NCBI RefSeq assembly: GCF_042685265.1
Contig: NZ_JBHUMX010000009.1
Length of the DNA: 33,431 nt
Source of the DNA: Oceanobacillus_B kapialis
GTDB taxonomy: Bacteria > Bacillota > Bacilli > Bacillales > Amphibacillaceae
Strand: one strand, 5' to 3'
In this document: in pieces, positions 22,392-30,214 of the stretch
How positions within the stretch are numbered: the stretch's first letter is position 1
How the letters are laid out: the number at the start of each line of letters is the position of its first letter
The notes under the pieces: generated by a model
Told to the model about the DNA's origin: nothing
Seen by the model: only the letters and a program-made list of their open reading frames with translations
Database searches by the model: none
Made by a program: the position numbers and the translations under genes

Positions 22392-22733
22392 AGGGGCGAT
22401 TTCTTATAAATATTAATCTCGAAATATATTTATAGGTTTGTGGATACAAATCTCTCGTATTAAAACCCTATTCTTTATGAGGGATACCAGACTGACTGAA
22501 GAAGTGAAAAAAATTGTAGAGTAAACTCAATTAATTACCACTCAGGGAATATAGAAAGTGAACTAGACTTACTAAATTTAACTTTCCACTTATAATGATA
22601 ATGAAAAATCTATTGTCCATTCAAATGTTTCATTTTTCAACAGACCAAATTTAACTTCTGATTTATATTTCTAATGTAGATAAATTTTAAGCGTATACTA
22701 CTTAACCCACAAAAAATCTATTATCTGAAAAGA
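22392..22733. other. AT-rich intergenic DNA
   Basis: No gene seen on either strand. The first 50 bases are a decayed version of the terminator that is still perfect at 25360-25401. Confidence 0.4.
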
Positions 22734-22767
22734 AAGAGCCTACCCATACAAAATGGGGGAGGCTCTT
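22734..22767. terminator. Strong hairpin terminator, probably for the minus-strand gene
   Basis: AAGAGCCT-a-CCCAT pairs with ATGGG-gg-AGGCTCTT. On the minus strand the stem is followed by tcttttc, a better tail than cggtttt on the plus strand. It lies 170 nt beyond the stop of the DUF2599-like gene. Confidence 0.65.
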
Positions 22768-22939
22768 CGGTTTTACAGCCAGAGTATCATAGCGCATATA
22801 TTCACTAGGTTTTCTCTTTAAGTACACAGGCTAACAGATTTTATAGCAACTCAGCTTCCTATCGTCTGTTGCGCTTCTGCAATTCTTGGTTAAAAAATTG
22901 TTCTTAATCAAAAGGTATTCAATAAATTTGATTAGTTAA

Positions 22940-23542
22940 TTACTCTGGATTGCAACGTGATGCAAACATTTCCGAGTCTGAAACAATCGGTCTACCCACC
23001 TCTAAATCCCAGCTTCCTGCTAGCGCACCAAAAACATCATAATCCCAATGGCATTTATATTGTCTCCATAAACTTCCGTTGTCAATGCGGATACCAGCAT
23101 AAGTACTTTCTAATTCATCCCAAGCAGCACGCATTGTTGGTCCCCAAAGTCTGACGGACCACTTTGGTTCCATTGAATATGTGTAATAGCCACCATAAGT
23201 ACGAGTCCATACGTCATTGAAGTACTCATCAAGATTTCCAAGAAGGGCGATTTGTGCCATAGAGCTATCGGTTAAAAGGCGATCAACTACATCATTTTGC
23301 TGCTCTTCTGGAAACGATTCCACATAAGATTCCAGTCTCACTCCTATTTCATCAATCCATTCACGGTTCTCTTCCATGTATTTTTCTCTTTCCTCAGAAG
23401 GTACAGCGTCAATTGTTTCGATTGCCTCCTTTAAATACTTAAATTCATTCGTCGTTTCAGCTGCTGCAGAAACTGGATTAAGATTACCCAACACCATTAG
23501 GATAGTTAATGCCATGAACACCATTCTCAATTTTCTTTTCAT
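22940..23542 (-). CDS. Secreted DUF2599-like protein
   Basis: 200 aa from ATG 23542, which has AGAGGAG 7 nt upstream; an in-frame ATG six codons earlier overlaps that ribosome site and is unlikely. Signal peptide KRKLRMVFMALTILMVLGNLNPVSAAAE. An acidic helical pro-like region follows (about 30-105: EREKYMEENREWIDEIGVRLES). The C-terminal domain has the spaced Trp/Cys pattern I associate with DUF2599: YSMEPKWSVRLWGPTM, AAWDELES, NGSLWRQYKCHWDYDVF, GSWDLEVGRP, and a final Cys. One probable disulfide joins the Cys of YKCHWD and SRCNPE. Such domains occur in small secreted proteins of Bacillus and actinobacteria with unknown, perhaps antagonistic, roles. Single-gene unit opposite in direction to the PadR operon. 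Confidence 0.75.
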   Translation of the reverse strand: MKRKLRMVFMALTILMVLGNLNPVSAAAETTNEFKYLKEAIETIDAVPSEEREKYMEENREWIDEIGVRLESYVESFPEEQQNDVVDRLLTDSSMAQIALLGNLDEYFNDVWTRTYGGYYTYSMEPKWSVRLWGPTMRAAWDELESTYAGIRIDNGSLWRQYKCHWDYDVFGALAGSWDLEVGRPIVSDSEMFASRCNPE

Positions 23543-23859
23543 TATAGTTTCTCCTCTCATTCTACTAAAAAGTGTTTGTAGCCCTAATTCTAATGTTATA
23601 AGAACAGTTTAGATGTTTATTGCTGTTAGTATCACTCCCTTCAAATTCTCGCAAGGCCGGTAGAAATCTATTAGTAAAACCACTAAGCACCACCCCTGTC
23701 TGTCTCCATTCTAGTAAACTTTTCTTTAAAAACGAATAGGGAAATAGAACCATTTTTAACAATATTAACAAAATTTAATAATTAATGGATATAAGTGCTA
23801 CCATCATGTTATAAACATGAAATTGTGACTTCCTGATTTTTGTCAATCAGGAAGGAATA
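23543..23859. other. Divergent intergenic region
   Basis: Lies between the secreted gene (leftward) and the PadR operon (rightward). Around 23840 a small perfect repeat, TTCCTGATT-tttgtc-AATCAGGAA, makes a compact hairpin of 9 bp that could be a terminator or an operator. No gene seen. Confidence 0.45.
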
Positions 23860-23911
23860 GTGGGTAATGTGCTATTTGGTAAAGTTTTATTTCTTTACTG
23901 TTATAAAGGTT

Positions 23912-23940
23912 TTGACAAATGTATCACACTTCGCTATACT
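23912..23940 (+). promoter_or_regulatory. Consensus sigma-A promoter of the PadR operon
   Basis: TTGACA (23912-23917), 17-nt spacer, TATACT (23935-23940), about 36 nt before the TTG start at 23983. A near-consensus promoter in front of a repressor gene implies strong expression unless the repressor acts back on it. Confidence 0.8.
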
Positions 23941-23982
23941 CATTTATATCATAGTACGCTATATGTAAAAGGTGGTGTTTTA

Positions 23983-24291
23983 TTGGACAAAAGAATACGT
24001 AGGTTTTATATGCCAATGACAGAAACTAGTTTTTATATCCTGCTTGCTTTGCAAAATGAAATGCATGGGTATAGTATCATGAAGTATGTAAAAATACTTA
24101 CAAACGGTGAAATAGTTTTAGGAGCAGGGACGGTTTATACCAGTTTGTCCAAAATGGAGAAAGATGGGTTAATTGTTCTTCTGGGAACAGAGAGCAATCG
24201 GAAAGTTTATAAAATTACTGACTTAGGGCGTGAAATATTAGACATTGAAATCCTGCGTATTGAAAGATTATATAAAAATACAAGAGCATAA
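23983..24291 (+). CDS. PadR-family transcriptional regulator
   Basis: 102 aa from the TTG at 23983 (AAGGTGGT upstream); the ATG at 24010 is an alternative. Typical short PadR winged helix: MTETSFYILLALQNEMHGYSIMKYV, GAGTVYTSLSKMEKDGLIVLLG (recognition helix and wing), and RKVYKITDLGREIL, followed by a C-terminal dimerisation helix. PadR proteins repress neighbouring transport or stress genes and release DNA on binding small hydrophobic molecules. It lies first in an operon with a DUF2812-like and a membrane protein, a combination seen repeatedly in Firmicutes. The promoter at 23912-23940 lies inside the region it would autoregulate. Confidence 0.9.
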   Translation: MDKRIRRFYMPMTETSFYILLALQNEMHGYSIMKYVKILTNGEIVLGAGTVYTSLSKMEKDGLIVLLGTESNRKVYKITDLGREILDIEILRIERLYKNTRA

Positions 24292-24305
24292 GGAGAGATG
24301 TAAGA

Positions 24306-24866
24306 GTGCTTGTAAAGAAGTCAATCAGAAGGAATTTTTATATATCCGATTTTGAAGAGGAACAAGAATTTTTATCTTCTCAACACAATGCCGGTTGGAG
24401 ATTAACTGATACAAGAGGCAAGAAATATTTATTTGAAAAATGTGACAAAGAAGCTGTCATCTATCAGATAGACTTTAATCCTAAAGAGCAGTGTAAAAGT
24501 GAATATGTACAATTATTTACTGATTTTGGATGGGAATTCATCACTGAAAAAGATGGCAGATTTTACTTTTCAAAACCTGTCTTACATTGTAGAGAGGAGA
24601 AAATATTCAGTGATCGTGAAACGAAAATCACCATGTGCAGAAAGATTATTAAGCGCAAGCTGGTTCAACTCGTCCCACTATCGGTCATTTCGGTTTTCAT
24701 TTCGTTTGTATTAGCATTAAATATGTTTCTTTATGATTTCTTCCCATTAGGTATCATTTTCATTGTATCGCTCATATTGCTTACTGGCTTAATACTGGTT
24801 CTTTACTCAACGAAATATTTAACTGGTTTTTTTAAACTCAAGAAAATAATCGATAATGTGAATTAG
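24306..24866 (+). CDS. DUF2812-like membrane protein of a PadR operon
   Basis: 186 aa from GTG 24306, with AAGGAGAG 8 nt upstream overlapping the PadR stop region. The N-terminal part has two repeats of the DUF2812 pattern: DFEEEQEFLSSQHNAGWRLTD... YLFEKCDKEAVIYQIDF, then YVQLFTDFGWEFITEKDGRFYFSKP. Two membrane helices follow (about 119-142 and 146-168) with a basic end. In other Firmicutes, PadR/DUF2812 pairs respond to membrane-active compounds; the mechanism is not known to me. Here it stands between the PadR gene and another membrane protein. Confidence 0.8.
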   Translation: MLVKKSIRRNFYISDFEEEQEFLSSQHNAGWRLTDTRGKKYLFEKCDKEAVIYQIDFNPKEQCKSEYVQLFTDFGWEFITEKDGRFYFSKPVLHCREEKIFSDRETKITMCRKIIKRKLVQLVPLSVISVFISFVLALNMFLYDFFPLGIIFIVSLILLTGLILVLYSTKYLTGFFKLKKIIDNVN

Positions 24867-24875
24867 AAAGGGGAC

Positions 24876-25193
24876 ATGATAATGTACGGTTGGTTAAATA
24901 TTGGAAGCCTTGTGCTGGGTTTGATTGCGTGGATATTGCCTATTGCTAGTCTAGCAAAGTATAATAAAGATAATACCAAAACTTGGGTTCTATTTTCGAT
25001 AGCAAGTATTAGTGCCTGTGTAATTTCGCTATGTTTTCAAATATTATATAACGATTACTTAGTCAGGATAGAGGATTGGGCGGCCCTTATGGACACATCT
25101 AAAGGTGTGGTTCGTCTTTCTTTCCTACTTGCTATAGTAACTATTGTACTTAATGTAATAACTGCAATTGTATATAACAAAAAAAGTAAATGA
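24876..25193 (+). CDS. Three-span membrane protein of the PadR operon
   Basis: 105 aa (99-103 if the second ATG, 24882, is used; AAAGGGG lies before both). Three hydrophobic helices: about 7-24 (GSLVLGLIAWILPIASL), 36-57 (VLFSIASISACVISLCFQI) and 80-98 (LSFLLAIVTIVLNVITAIV). A conserved-looking loop, YNDYLVRIEDWAALMDT, sits between the second and third. It starts 9 nt after the DUF2812-like gene. I recall close relatives next to PadR/DUF2812 genes in other Firmicutes, but no function. Probably acts together with the DUF2812 protein in the membrane. Confidence 0.75.
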   Translation: MIMYGWLNIGSLVLGLIAWILPIASLAKYNKDNTKTWVLFSIASISACVISLCFQILYNDYLVRIEDWAALMDTSKGVVRLSFLLAIVTIVLNVITAIVYNKKSK

Positions 25194-25307
25194 TAGCTAC
25201 TCTTAGATGGACAGGAAAAGTACTCTCGCTGTATTTGGGCTTCCAGTTTTAAAATAGTATCATTAACTTGGCCTATATACAGCATAGTTTAAGCTCGACA
25301 GTCATCT
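25194..25307. other. Short intergenic piece before the second repeat copy
   Basis: No gene. The bases just before copy 2 (tcgacagtcatct) resemble those before copy 1 (tcggtagttttta), so the duplication may extend a little further than the clear part. Confidence 0.35.
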
Positions 25308-25360
25308 TGAAGTATTGAGAAGAAAGAAAATGGACAGTGCAATTGCGTAAAAAGGCTGCA
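25308..25360 (+). repeat. Direct repeat, copy 2 (glycosyltransferase gene end)
   Basis: Matches 22338-22391 with about five differences and is followed by an intact terminator. It has no glycosyltransferase coding sequence before it. Confidence 0.85.
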
Positions 25361-25401
25361 AAAAGGACGACTTCCTATGATAAGGAAATCGTCCTTTTTC
25401 T
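25360..25401 (+). terminator. Terminator, intact version behind repeat copy 2
   Basis: AAAAAGGACGA-CTTCC pairs with GGAA-A-TCGTCCTTTTT across a short AT loop. Symmetric A and T runs make it usable in both directions. It also ends the PadR operon. Confidence 0.9.
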
Positions 25402-25484
25402 TTCCGTAAATTTTTAAGTAATTCACTCCTTGGTATAAAAGAAGTAATGGGTGGTATCCATAAAAAATTTATTAATTTTTTTAA

Positions 25485-25513
25485 TTGACAGAATTAATAA
25501 AAACTATTATAGT
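25485..25513 (+). promoter_or_regulatory. Consensus sigma-A promoter of a secreted-peptide gene
   Basis: TTGACA (25485-25490), 17-nt spacer, TATAGT (25508-25513); start near 25520, 45 nt before the ATG at 25565. Confidence 0.82.
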
Positions 25514-25564
25514 TATTGACGAAATAACCTAAATTTTATCAAATATTAGAGAGGAGATGAACAA

Positions 25565-25879
25565 ATGAAGAAATACATTGGAATGTTGGGTTTGGGCCTC
25601 TTAGTGGTGTTGGGACTGGGACTTGGGATACCGAATAATAGTGTACAAGCAAGTGCAGTTGATGCAACGACTGCGGAAATACAGTCAAGACAATATATCG
25701 AAGTGAGACGAACCTTTTCACTCGCGCAATACGAGAATGCTCCACCTTCTTACATTAGATATAATGATGGTAGATTAGGTGGAACACTTTATCGAGAAGA
25801 TTACATATTAAATGCATCCACAGGTATGTGGACGGCATGGTACGCTGGATATGTATCTTCAAGCTTCCCTACAGATTGA
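25565..25879 (+). CDS. Small secreted protein of unknown function
   Basis: 104 aa. Signal peptide KKYIGMLGLGLLVVLGLGLGI... VQASA with cleavage near residue 31; GAGGAG 8 nt before the ATG. The mature roughly 73 residues start with an Arg/Gln-rich segment, then a compact aromatic domain: PPSYIRYNDGRLGGTLYR, YILNASTGMWTAWYAGYV, ending SSSFPTD. No Cys. The Y-x-Y-N-D-G...GTLYR...W.A.YAGYV pattern recurs, as I remember it, in short exported Bacillus proteins of unknown role. It lies just before an ABC exporter-type operon, so it could be that transporter's related effector or a bacteriocin-like product. That link is inference: it has its own promoter and a perfect terminator. Confidence 0.75.
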   Translation: MKKYIGMLGLGLLVVLGLGLGIPNNSVQASAVDATTAEIQSRQYIEVRRTFSLAQYENAPPSYIRYNDGRLGGTLYREDYILNASTGMWTAWYAGYVSSSFPTD

Positions 25880-25887
25880 TAATAAAA

Positions 25888-25923
25888 CTACAAAAGAGGC
25901 CTATTGTCAGGCCTCTTTTGTAG
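25888..25923 (+). terminator. Perfect 15-bp terminator hairpin
   Basis: CTACAAAAGAGGCCT (25888-25902) and AGGCCTCTTTTGTAG (25909-25923) pair fully over a 6-nt loop, 9 nt past the stop of the secreted gene. Works in both directions. Confidence 0.9.
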
Positions 25924-26026
25924 ACAGTTAAAAAAACATATACATTTTTAAGTTGAATTTAGGTCGCTGGCCAATGGGATGGTGACTCGTTTTATAAGGT
26001 GTTTTTCTGAAGGGGGGACCGCAGTG

Positions 26027-26914
26027 GTGATGCTTAAGGTAGAAAATATAAGAAAAACTTATGGTAAGGAAGTTGTATTAGATGGCATTTCATTTGAACT
26101 GCCCAAACCTGAAATTGTTGCACTAGTTGGACCTAATGGGTCCGGTAAGTCCACTTTAATGAATATTATAACCAATCTTACTCCCCCCGATAATGGAACG
26201 GTAACAGTTTTGGGGAAACCTAATACTTCTCCTTCAATCTTCAAAGATATTTCATTTATGCAGGATAATACAGTTCTATATGAATATTTAACAGGATATG
26301 ACCATCTGCAGTTCATTGCTGACGTCCAATCGTTGCCGGAAGCGGACATTTTAGAGACTTCTGAAATCATTGGTAACAAACCTTACTTAAACAAAAAAGT
26401 GAAAAATTATTCTTTGGGTATGAAGCAGCATCTGCTTCTTGCTATGGCGATACTGAATAAGCCTAAATTGTTAATTTTAGATGAACCGCTAAATGGTCTG
26501 GATCCGACAAGTGCCATTCGGGTACGTAACCTCTTATTGCAGATACAAGAAAGAGGTACTGCAATTTTGCTCTCTTCACATAATTTGGGGGAAATTGATC
26601 AAGTCACAAACAAGATTTTATTTTTAAAAGATGGAATGCTTATACAGGAGAAACTGACTGATATACAGGAGTTAAACTATAATATTTCCGTAGACAATAC
26701 ATCTTTAGCCTTAAGTCTGTTGAAGGAAAAAGAAATTATTGTTTCAGTGGATAATGATAGACTTGGAATAAAGGTACAAAACAGCCATACACTGCAACGC
26801 ACTTTGGAGGCTCTTTACTCCGGTGGTGTTTTGATAACGGATATTGAGAAAAAGCGGTCGGGTTCCGAAGAAAGATACAGGCAAATTTATGAACAAAAGG
26901 TGAATCTGCCATGA
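26027..26914 (+). CDS. ABC transporter ATP-binding protein
   Basis: About 295 aa from GTG 26027. The G-run 26012-26017 is 9 nt upstream; GTG 26024 and ATG 26030 are alternatives, and the open frame starts earlier without a ribosome site. One nucleotide-binding domain: Walker A GPNGSGKST (35-43), Q-loop FMQD, signature NYSLGMKQ (in place of LSGGQ, common in this export class), Walker B LLILDEP, D-loop NGLDP and H-loop SSHN. A C-terminal extension of about 90 residues (from about 205) regulates the domain. Powers an ABC-2 exporter with the next gene, whose ATG overlaps its TGA by 4 nt. Substrate unknown. The subclass includes bacitracin- and lantibiotic-resistance pumps and bacteriocin exporters. 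Confidence 0.92.
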   Translation: MMLKVENIRKTYGKEVVLDGISFELPKPEIVALVGPNGSGKSTLMNIITNLTPPDNGTVTVLGKPNTSPSIFKDISFMQDNTVLYEYLTGYDHLQFIADVQSLPEADILETSEIIGNKPYLNKKVKNYSLGMKQHLLLAMAILNKPKLLILDEPLNGLDPTSAIRVRNLLLQIQERGTAILLSSHNLGEIDQVTNKILFLKDGMLIQEKLTDIQELNYNISVDNTSLALSLLKEKEIIVSVDNDRLGIKVQNSHTLQRTLEALYSGGVLITDIEKKRSGSEERYRQIYEQKVNLP

Positions 26915-29457
26915 AGCTCCTCAAGTTTGAATGGAAAAAGATGTTACGGCAAAAAAAGTTCCTCATACTTTTCTTAATAGTATTGGCCTGTGTGTTAGGG
27001 ATGTTTTACCGCAATGTGGTGTTTCAGGAAAATATAGCAAAAGGGCTATCAGAAAGCATGATTCCTCACCTTTCTGAAGTTTTACAGCTTCAGCAACAAT
27101 TTGAAGAGGTACAGGAAAATGAGAATTCCAGTAAAAATTTTCAAGTTGGATACGAAAACGCGCAAAATATGAAGCAGGCCTTCGAGGAATTACAGATGGC
27201 CGTACAAAACGAAAATTGGGCACAATATCCTAAGTTCGAATTAAACTTTTTACAAACTATTAAAACGCATCTAGAACTGGGAGGTACCTATAATTCCATA
27301 TCGGCGGATGACTTAGCAAAAAGAATGGAAAAGGATTCAATTCTTATTGAATTGCAGCTTCCTTATGAAGATGAAAAATATTCCCTCGCCGTCCCGAACT
27401 TTATGAAAGTTACAGCAACAACCTTATTTAGTGTGTTTGGAATCGTCCTTCTCGTTTTAATGGTCGGGAACGTAATGACAGGAGAATATGAGTCGAATTC
27501 AATTAAGATGCTATATACACAACCATTAAAAAAATCAAAAGCTATCTTAAGCAAGTATATGATCATGGTTTTAGCAATAACTATATCCATTGTTTCTTTT
27601 TTAGTTTCGGGCTTTATTTTCCCGCATTTGTTTGGTGGCAACTCGGGAAGTTTCTCTTATCCGCAGCTTGTCAATGGTATAGAGGGTTATACATATATTA
27701 CGACAAGGGAATATTTAATTAAATATTTGATACTATTTTTTGTAGTTGCTAGCTTTGCGCTTAGTCTTGTTATGTTGTTGAGCATCGTATTGAAAAATCG
27801 GTTCAGTACTATGGTTTTAAGTTTAACTGTACTTTCAATGGGGATATTTTTAACCAGTCAACTGGAACTTTTACAAACTATTTTCAACCCCTTTTATTTT
27901 TTTCTTTTCCAAGAAGTAATGGAGCGTTTTTTTGGTATGGGAAGTTTGTGGTGTGCGTTAATCCCATTCATCTATTCCATTATCATTTTAATGCTCTGCA
28001 TAGTCACAGTTAAGAAGGAAGCATCTATTCAATTTGGTAAAAAGGTAACGGTACGACCTTTCCGAAAAGGAAAAACATTGCAGGAATCAAAGGGACTTTC
28101 TGCCATAGGCCTTTTTGAATGGCGCAAATTAATTCGGCAGGGATATATCCAACAAATCTTCATTGGTATGATGGTATTGATAATTGGGGGATATGTTCTA
28201 TTAACCTATCTTTCAAATGAAGCAGAACAGGATTTTATTAGATCCACCAAGGCTGGAATTAAAGAAACAGAGGAACATATTATCCCATGGGAGAAAGAGA
28301 ACCTTAAAGGTAAACTAATTACAGTGGAAAAACTGGAACAGAAGGAAGGTATGCTCAGTAAAAAGGAGAAGGACCAATTAGATAGGTCAAAAACAAGTGT
28401 TATGAATTACCAAAATAACCTTGAACATACTCAATCTATGTTAGAAATGACCAAAAGCATGTTGAATGGATATCAACAAGAGGAATGGCAGGTATTTTAT
28501 GAATACTGGCTTTATCAAAATCGCTTATGGAAAGGGGAGATCTCGGCTGGTCCGCAAATAGGTTATGTGAGTGATTTAACTAATTTCACCTTTAAAGCAA
28601 GTATTGCTGAAAAGGAATGGCTGACAGAAAAAGAAATCCCCCCAGTTTTGCCTGTAGAATACGTCTATAACATTTATGAAGATTTTCCAAATAAACTGGA
28701 TATGTTTGACTGGAAAAGAAAAACACAGCGGTTGGATCATACAGGATTATTTTACACATATTCCTTTTTTAATTTGCTTATTTACCTTATCCCTTTAGCT
28801 ATACTGATCTTTCTACTAGGAACAGGCTTTTCGAATGAAAAAGGAGAAAGGAAAACACTTCACTTTTTAAAGACACAACCATTAAGTAGAGCAAAGATTT
28901 ATATTGGTAAAGCATGGATTTCCCTTGGTCTATCTATAGCCTTTGCAATTGGTTTGCTCCTTTTTATGCTAGTCCTGGGTTCCATTGGAAATCGTTTCGG
29001 GGACTGGGAATATCCTGTCCTGCATTATGATACAGTGGCAGAGGTGGAACAAACTGGGTATAAAGGCATTACTTCAACAGAAGGTGGCTTTCATTTTATT
29101 GCTATGGGAGACTATGTAATGGAAACTAGCCTACTATTTATATCTGTTTTAGTATTTCTTGTGGCAATGTCTCTTGTCATATCACTCTTTTTTAATAATA
29201 ATGTAAGCACAATTATGGCTACAGCGGTAATATCCATCGGGGGATATTTTTTAAGTCAACTATTATACGCAAGTGGAATGATTCATTTGCTTCCATTCAC
29301 CTATTTGAATATTGGAAAGATCGCAAATGGAGAAATGGCGGTACAATTGAACAACACTGCAATAGAAACATGGGTTGGTATAAGCTCTTTACTTGTAAGT
29401 ACGGGAATTCTGTTGGTTTTAGGTATAATATTGTTTTGTAAAAAGTCGAATAAATAA
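26911..29457 (+). CDS. ABC-2 type permease, two fused halves
   Basis: 848 aa, twice the usual size. Two copies of the same layout lie end to end. Half one starts LLKFEWKKMLRQKKFLILFLIV (residues 3-24), has an outside helical loop (about 45-160) and five membrane helices to about 370. Half two restarts with GLFEWRKLIRQGYIQQIFIGMMVL (about 398-422), a long outside loop rich in Lys/Glu (about 440-610) and five more helices to the end. Each half carries its own conserved FEWxK(M/L)xRQ entry motif. So one polypeptide forms the whole transmembrane channel with two copies of the ATPase. Overlap ATGA with the ATPase gene ensures coupling. Large outside loops suggest handling of peptides or antibiotics at the membrane surface. 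Confidence 0.88.
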   Translation: MKLLKFEWKKMLRQKKFLILFLIVLACVLGMFYRNVVFQENIAKGLSESMIPHLSEVLQLQQQFEEVQENENSSKNFQVGYENAQNMKQAFEELQMAVQNENWAQYPKFELNFLQTIKTHLELGGTYNSISADDLAKRMEKDSILIELQLPYEDEKYSLAVPNFMKVTATTLFSVFGIVLLVLMVGNVMTGEYESNSIKMLYTQPLKKSKAILSKYMIMVLAITISIVSFLVSGFIFPHLFGGNSGSFSYPQLVNGIEGYTYITTREYLIKYLILFFVVASFALSLVMLLSIVLKNRFSTMVLSLTVLSMGIFLTSQLELLQTIFNPFYFFLFQEVMERFFGMGSLWCALIPFIYSIIILMLCIVTVKKEASIQFGKKVTVRPFRKGKTLQESKGLSAIGLFEWRKLIRQGYIQQIFIGMMVLIIGGYVLLTYLSNEAEQDFIRSTKAGIKETEEHIIPWEKENLKGKLITVEKLEQKEGMLSKKEKDQLDRSKTSVMNYQNNLEHTQSMLEMTKSMLNGYQQEEWQVFYEYWLYQNRLWKGEISAGPQIGYVSDLTNFTFKASIAEKEWLTEKEIPPVLPVEYVYNIYEDFPNKLDMFDWKRKTQRLDHTGLFYTYSFFNLLIYLIPLAILIFLLGTGFSNEKGERKTLHFLKTQPLSRAKIYIGKAWISLGLSIAFAIGLLLFMLVLGSIGNRFGDWEYPVLHYDTVAEVEQTGYKGITSTEGGFHFIAMGDYVMETSLLFISVLVFLVAMSLVISLFFNNNVSTIMATAVISIGGYFLSQLLYASGMIHLLPFTYLNIGKIANGEMAVQLNNTAIETWVGISSLLVSTGILLVLGIILFCKKSNK

Positions 29458-29591
29458 ATAATGACGGGAAAATAAGTCTGCCTTTAAAGTAGCAACAATC
29501 GTAATGGAAATATAATAGAGGAATAAGTCTTTCATTAGTTAATAGTATATGAGTATTTTGACTTCCCTATCTCCTGGCTAAATTGTTTGGT
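29458..29591. other. Intergenic DNA at the presumed island edge
   Basis: No gene. No hairpin terminator directly follows the permease gene. Confidence 0.4.
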
Positions 29592-29608
29592 GCCCCCCAC
29601 CACCGGTA
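29592..29608 (+). other. Candidate degenerate right attachment site (attR)
   Basis: GCCCCCCACCACCGGTA matches the T-arm-to-end part of tRNA-Leu (1601-1617) at 15 of 17 positions, the last ten identical. It is followed by TCA, one change from CCA, and all tRNA genes of the cluster other than Leu do encode CCA. 40 nt further is a strong terminator, as expected at the end of a tRNA operon. Homology stops upstream of the T-loop. Seen: the match and layout. Inferred: the attachment role. Confidence 0.5.
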
Positions 29609-29648
29609 TCAGATTAATAATTTTAGTTGCTTTTAAAAGCTTTCTTTT

Positions 29649-29687
29649 GCTCGTAAACCTTGATATATAAGGATTTACGAGCTTTTT
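29649..29687 (+). terminator. Terminator; possibly the original one of the tRNA operon
   Basis: GCTCGTAAA-CCTT (29649-29661) pairs with AAGG-ATTTACGAGC (13 bp with one bulge), followed by tttttct. It lies 40 nt past the candidate attR. Confidence 0.85.
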
Positions 29688-29873
29688 CTATTTCTTGGTT
29701 ATGCGATAGCAAACGATTGGTAATTGTATAATCTCATCCTGACTTAAAACAAGAATATTCAAGCAGTACCAATCTATTTGTTCTTCAGTAGCCTCTCGAA
29801 GAAGAATCTTTAAGAATTCACGAACTGTTACATTTAAATTTGCTTCTTTTATTTCAACCTCGATTTTTTTCAA
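29688..29873 (-). CDS. Small uncharacterised protein, uncertain
   Basis: 61 codons from a TTG at 29873. Reads as a plausible small alpha/beta protein (KKIEVEIKEANLNVTVREFLKILLREATEEQIDWYCLNIL). There is no good ribosome site. Just upstream on the same strand a short frame, MFKENFDYCPFEGFPNGVF, ends in a TGA that overlaps this TTG, so the two may be one gene broken by a frameshift in the T-run. Function unknown. Confidence 0.35.
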   Translation of the reverse strand: MKKIEVEIKEANLNVTVREFLKILLREATEEQIDWYCLNILVLSQDEIIQLPIVCYRITKK

Positions 29874-29955
29874 AAAACACCATTAGGGAAACCCTCAAAA
29901 GGGCAATAGTCAAAATTCTCCTTGAACATTTCTTCTGTAGCAAGATTAATGAAAT

Positions 29956-30171
29956 GGAACATCTCTTCAAATTAATGGTGATTTTGCAGAATGCTATGAC
30001 TGAAGCATTATATGTGAGAACTGTCTTTGGAAAGAAACTGAAGAAATATTTGGTCGTAAACACGTTAATGAAACATGTTATTACGCTATTAAGCAATCAT
30101 ACGAAGGTCATAAGTGTCTTGAAGTACCTGTTAATATTTATGAAAAAGTTAACTTGAAATTAGGTGAATAA
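29956..30171 (+). pseudogene. Cys-rich small protein interrupted by a TGA
   Basis: One frame reads GTSLQINGDFAECYD, stop TGA (30001-30003), SIICENCLWKETEEIFGRKHV, NETCYYAIKQSYEGHKCLEV, PVNIYEKVNLKLGE, TAA 30171. The TGA sits where a Cys (TGT/TGC) would complete a CxxC-like cluster (C-Y-D-x-S-I-I-C-E-N-C), so a one-base nonsense change is the simplest explanation. No start codon is visible upstream. Another frame is open here over 105 codons, but its content is random-looking. Function unknown. Confidence 0.45.
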
Positions 30172-30214
30172 TATTCCCTTATTGTTTTGAGAATGGGCAA
30201 TGATCGCCGTTTTG

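Noticed and set aside
29840..30157. 105-codon plus-strand frame and 80-codon minus-strand frame over the same DNA
   Set aside because: Content is random-looking; the Cys-rich frame at 29956-30171 has the coding character instead.
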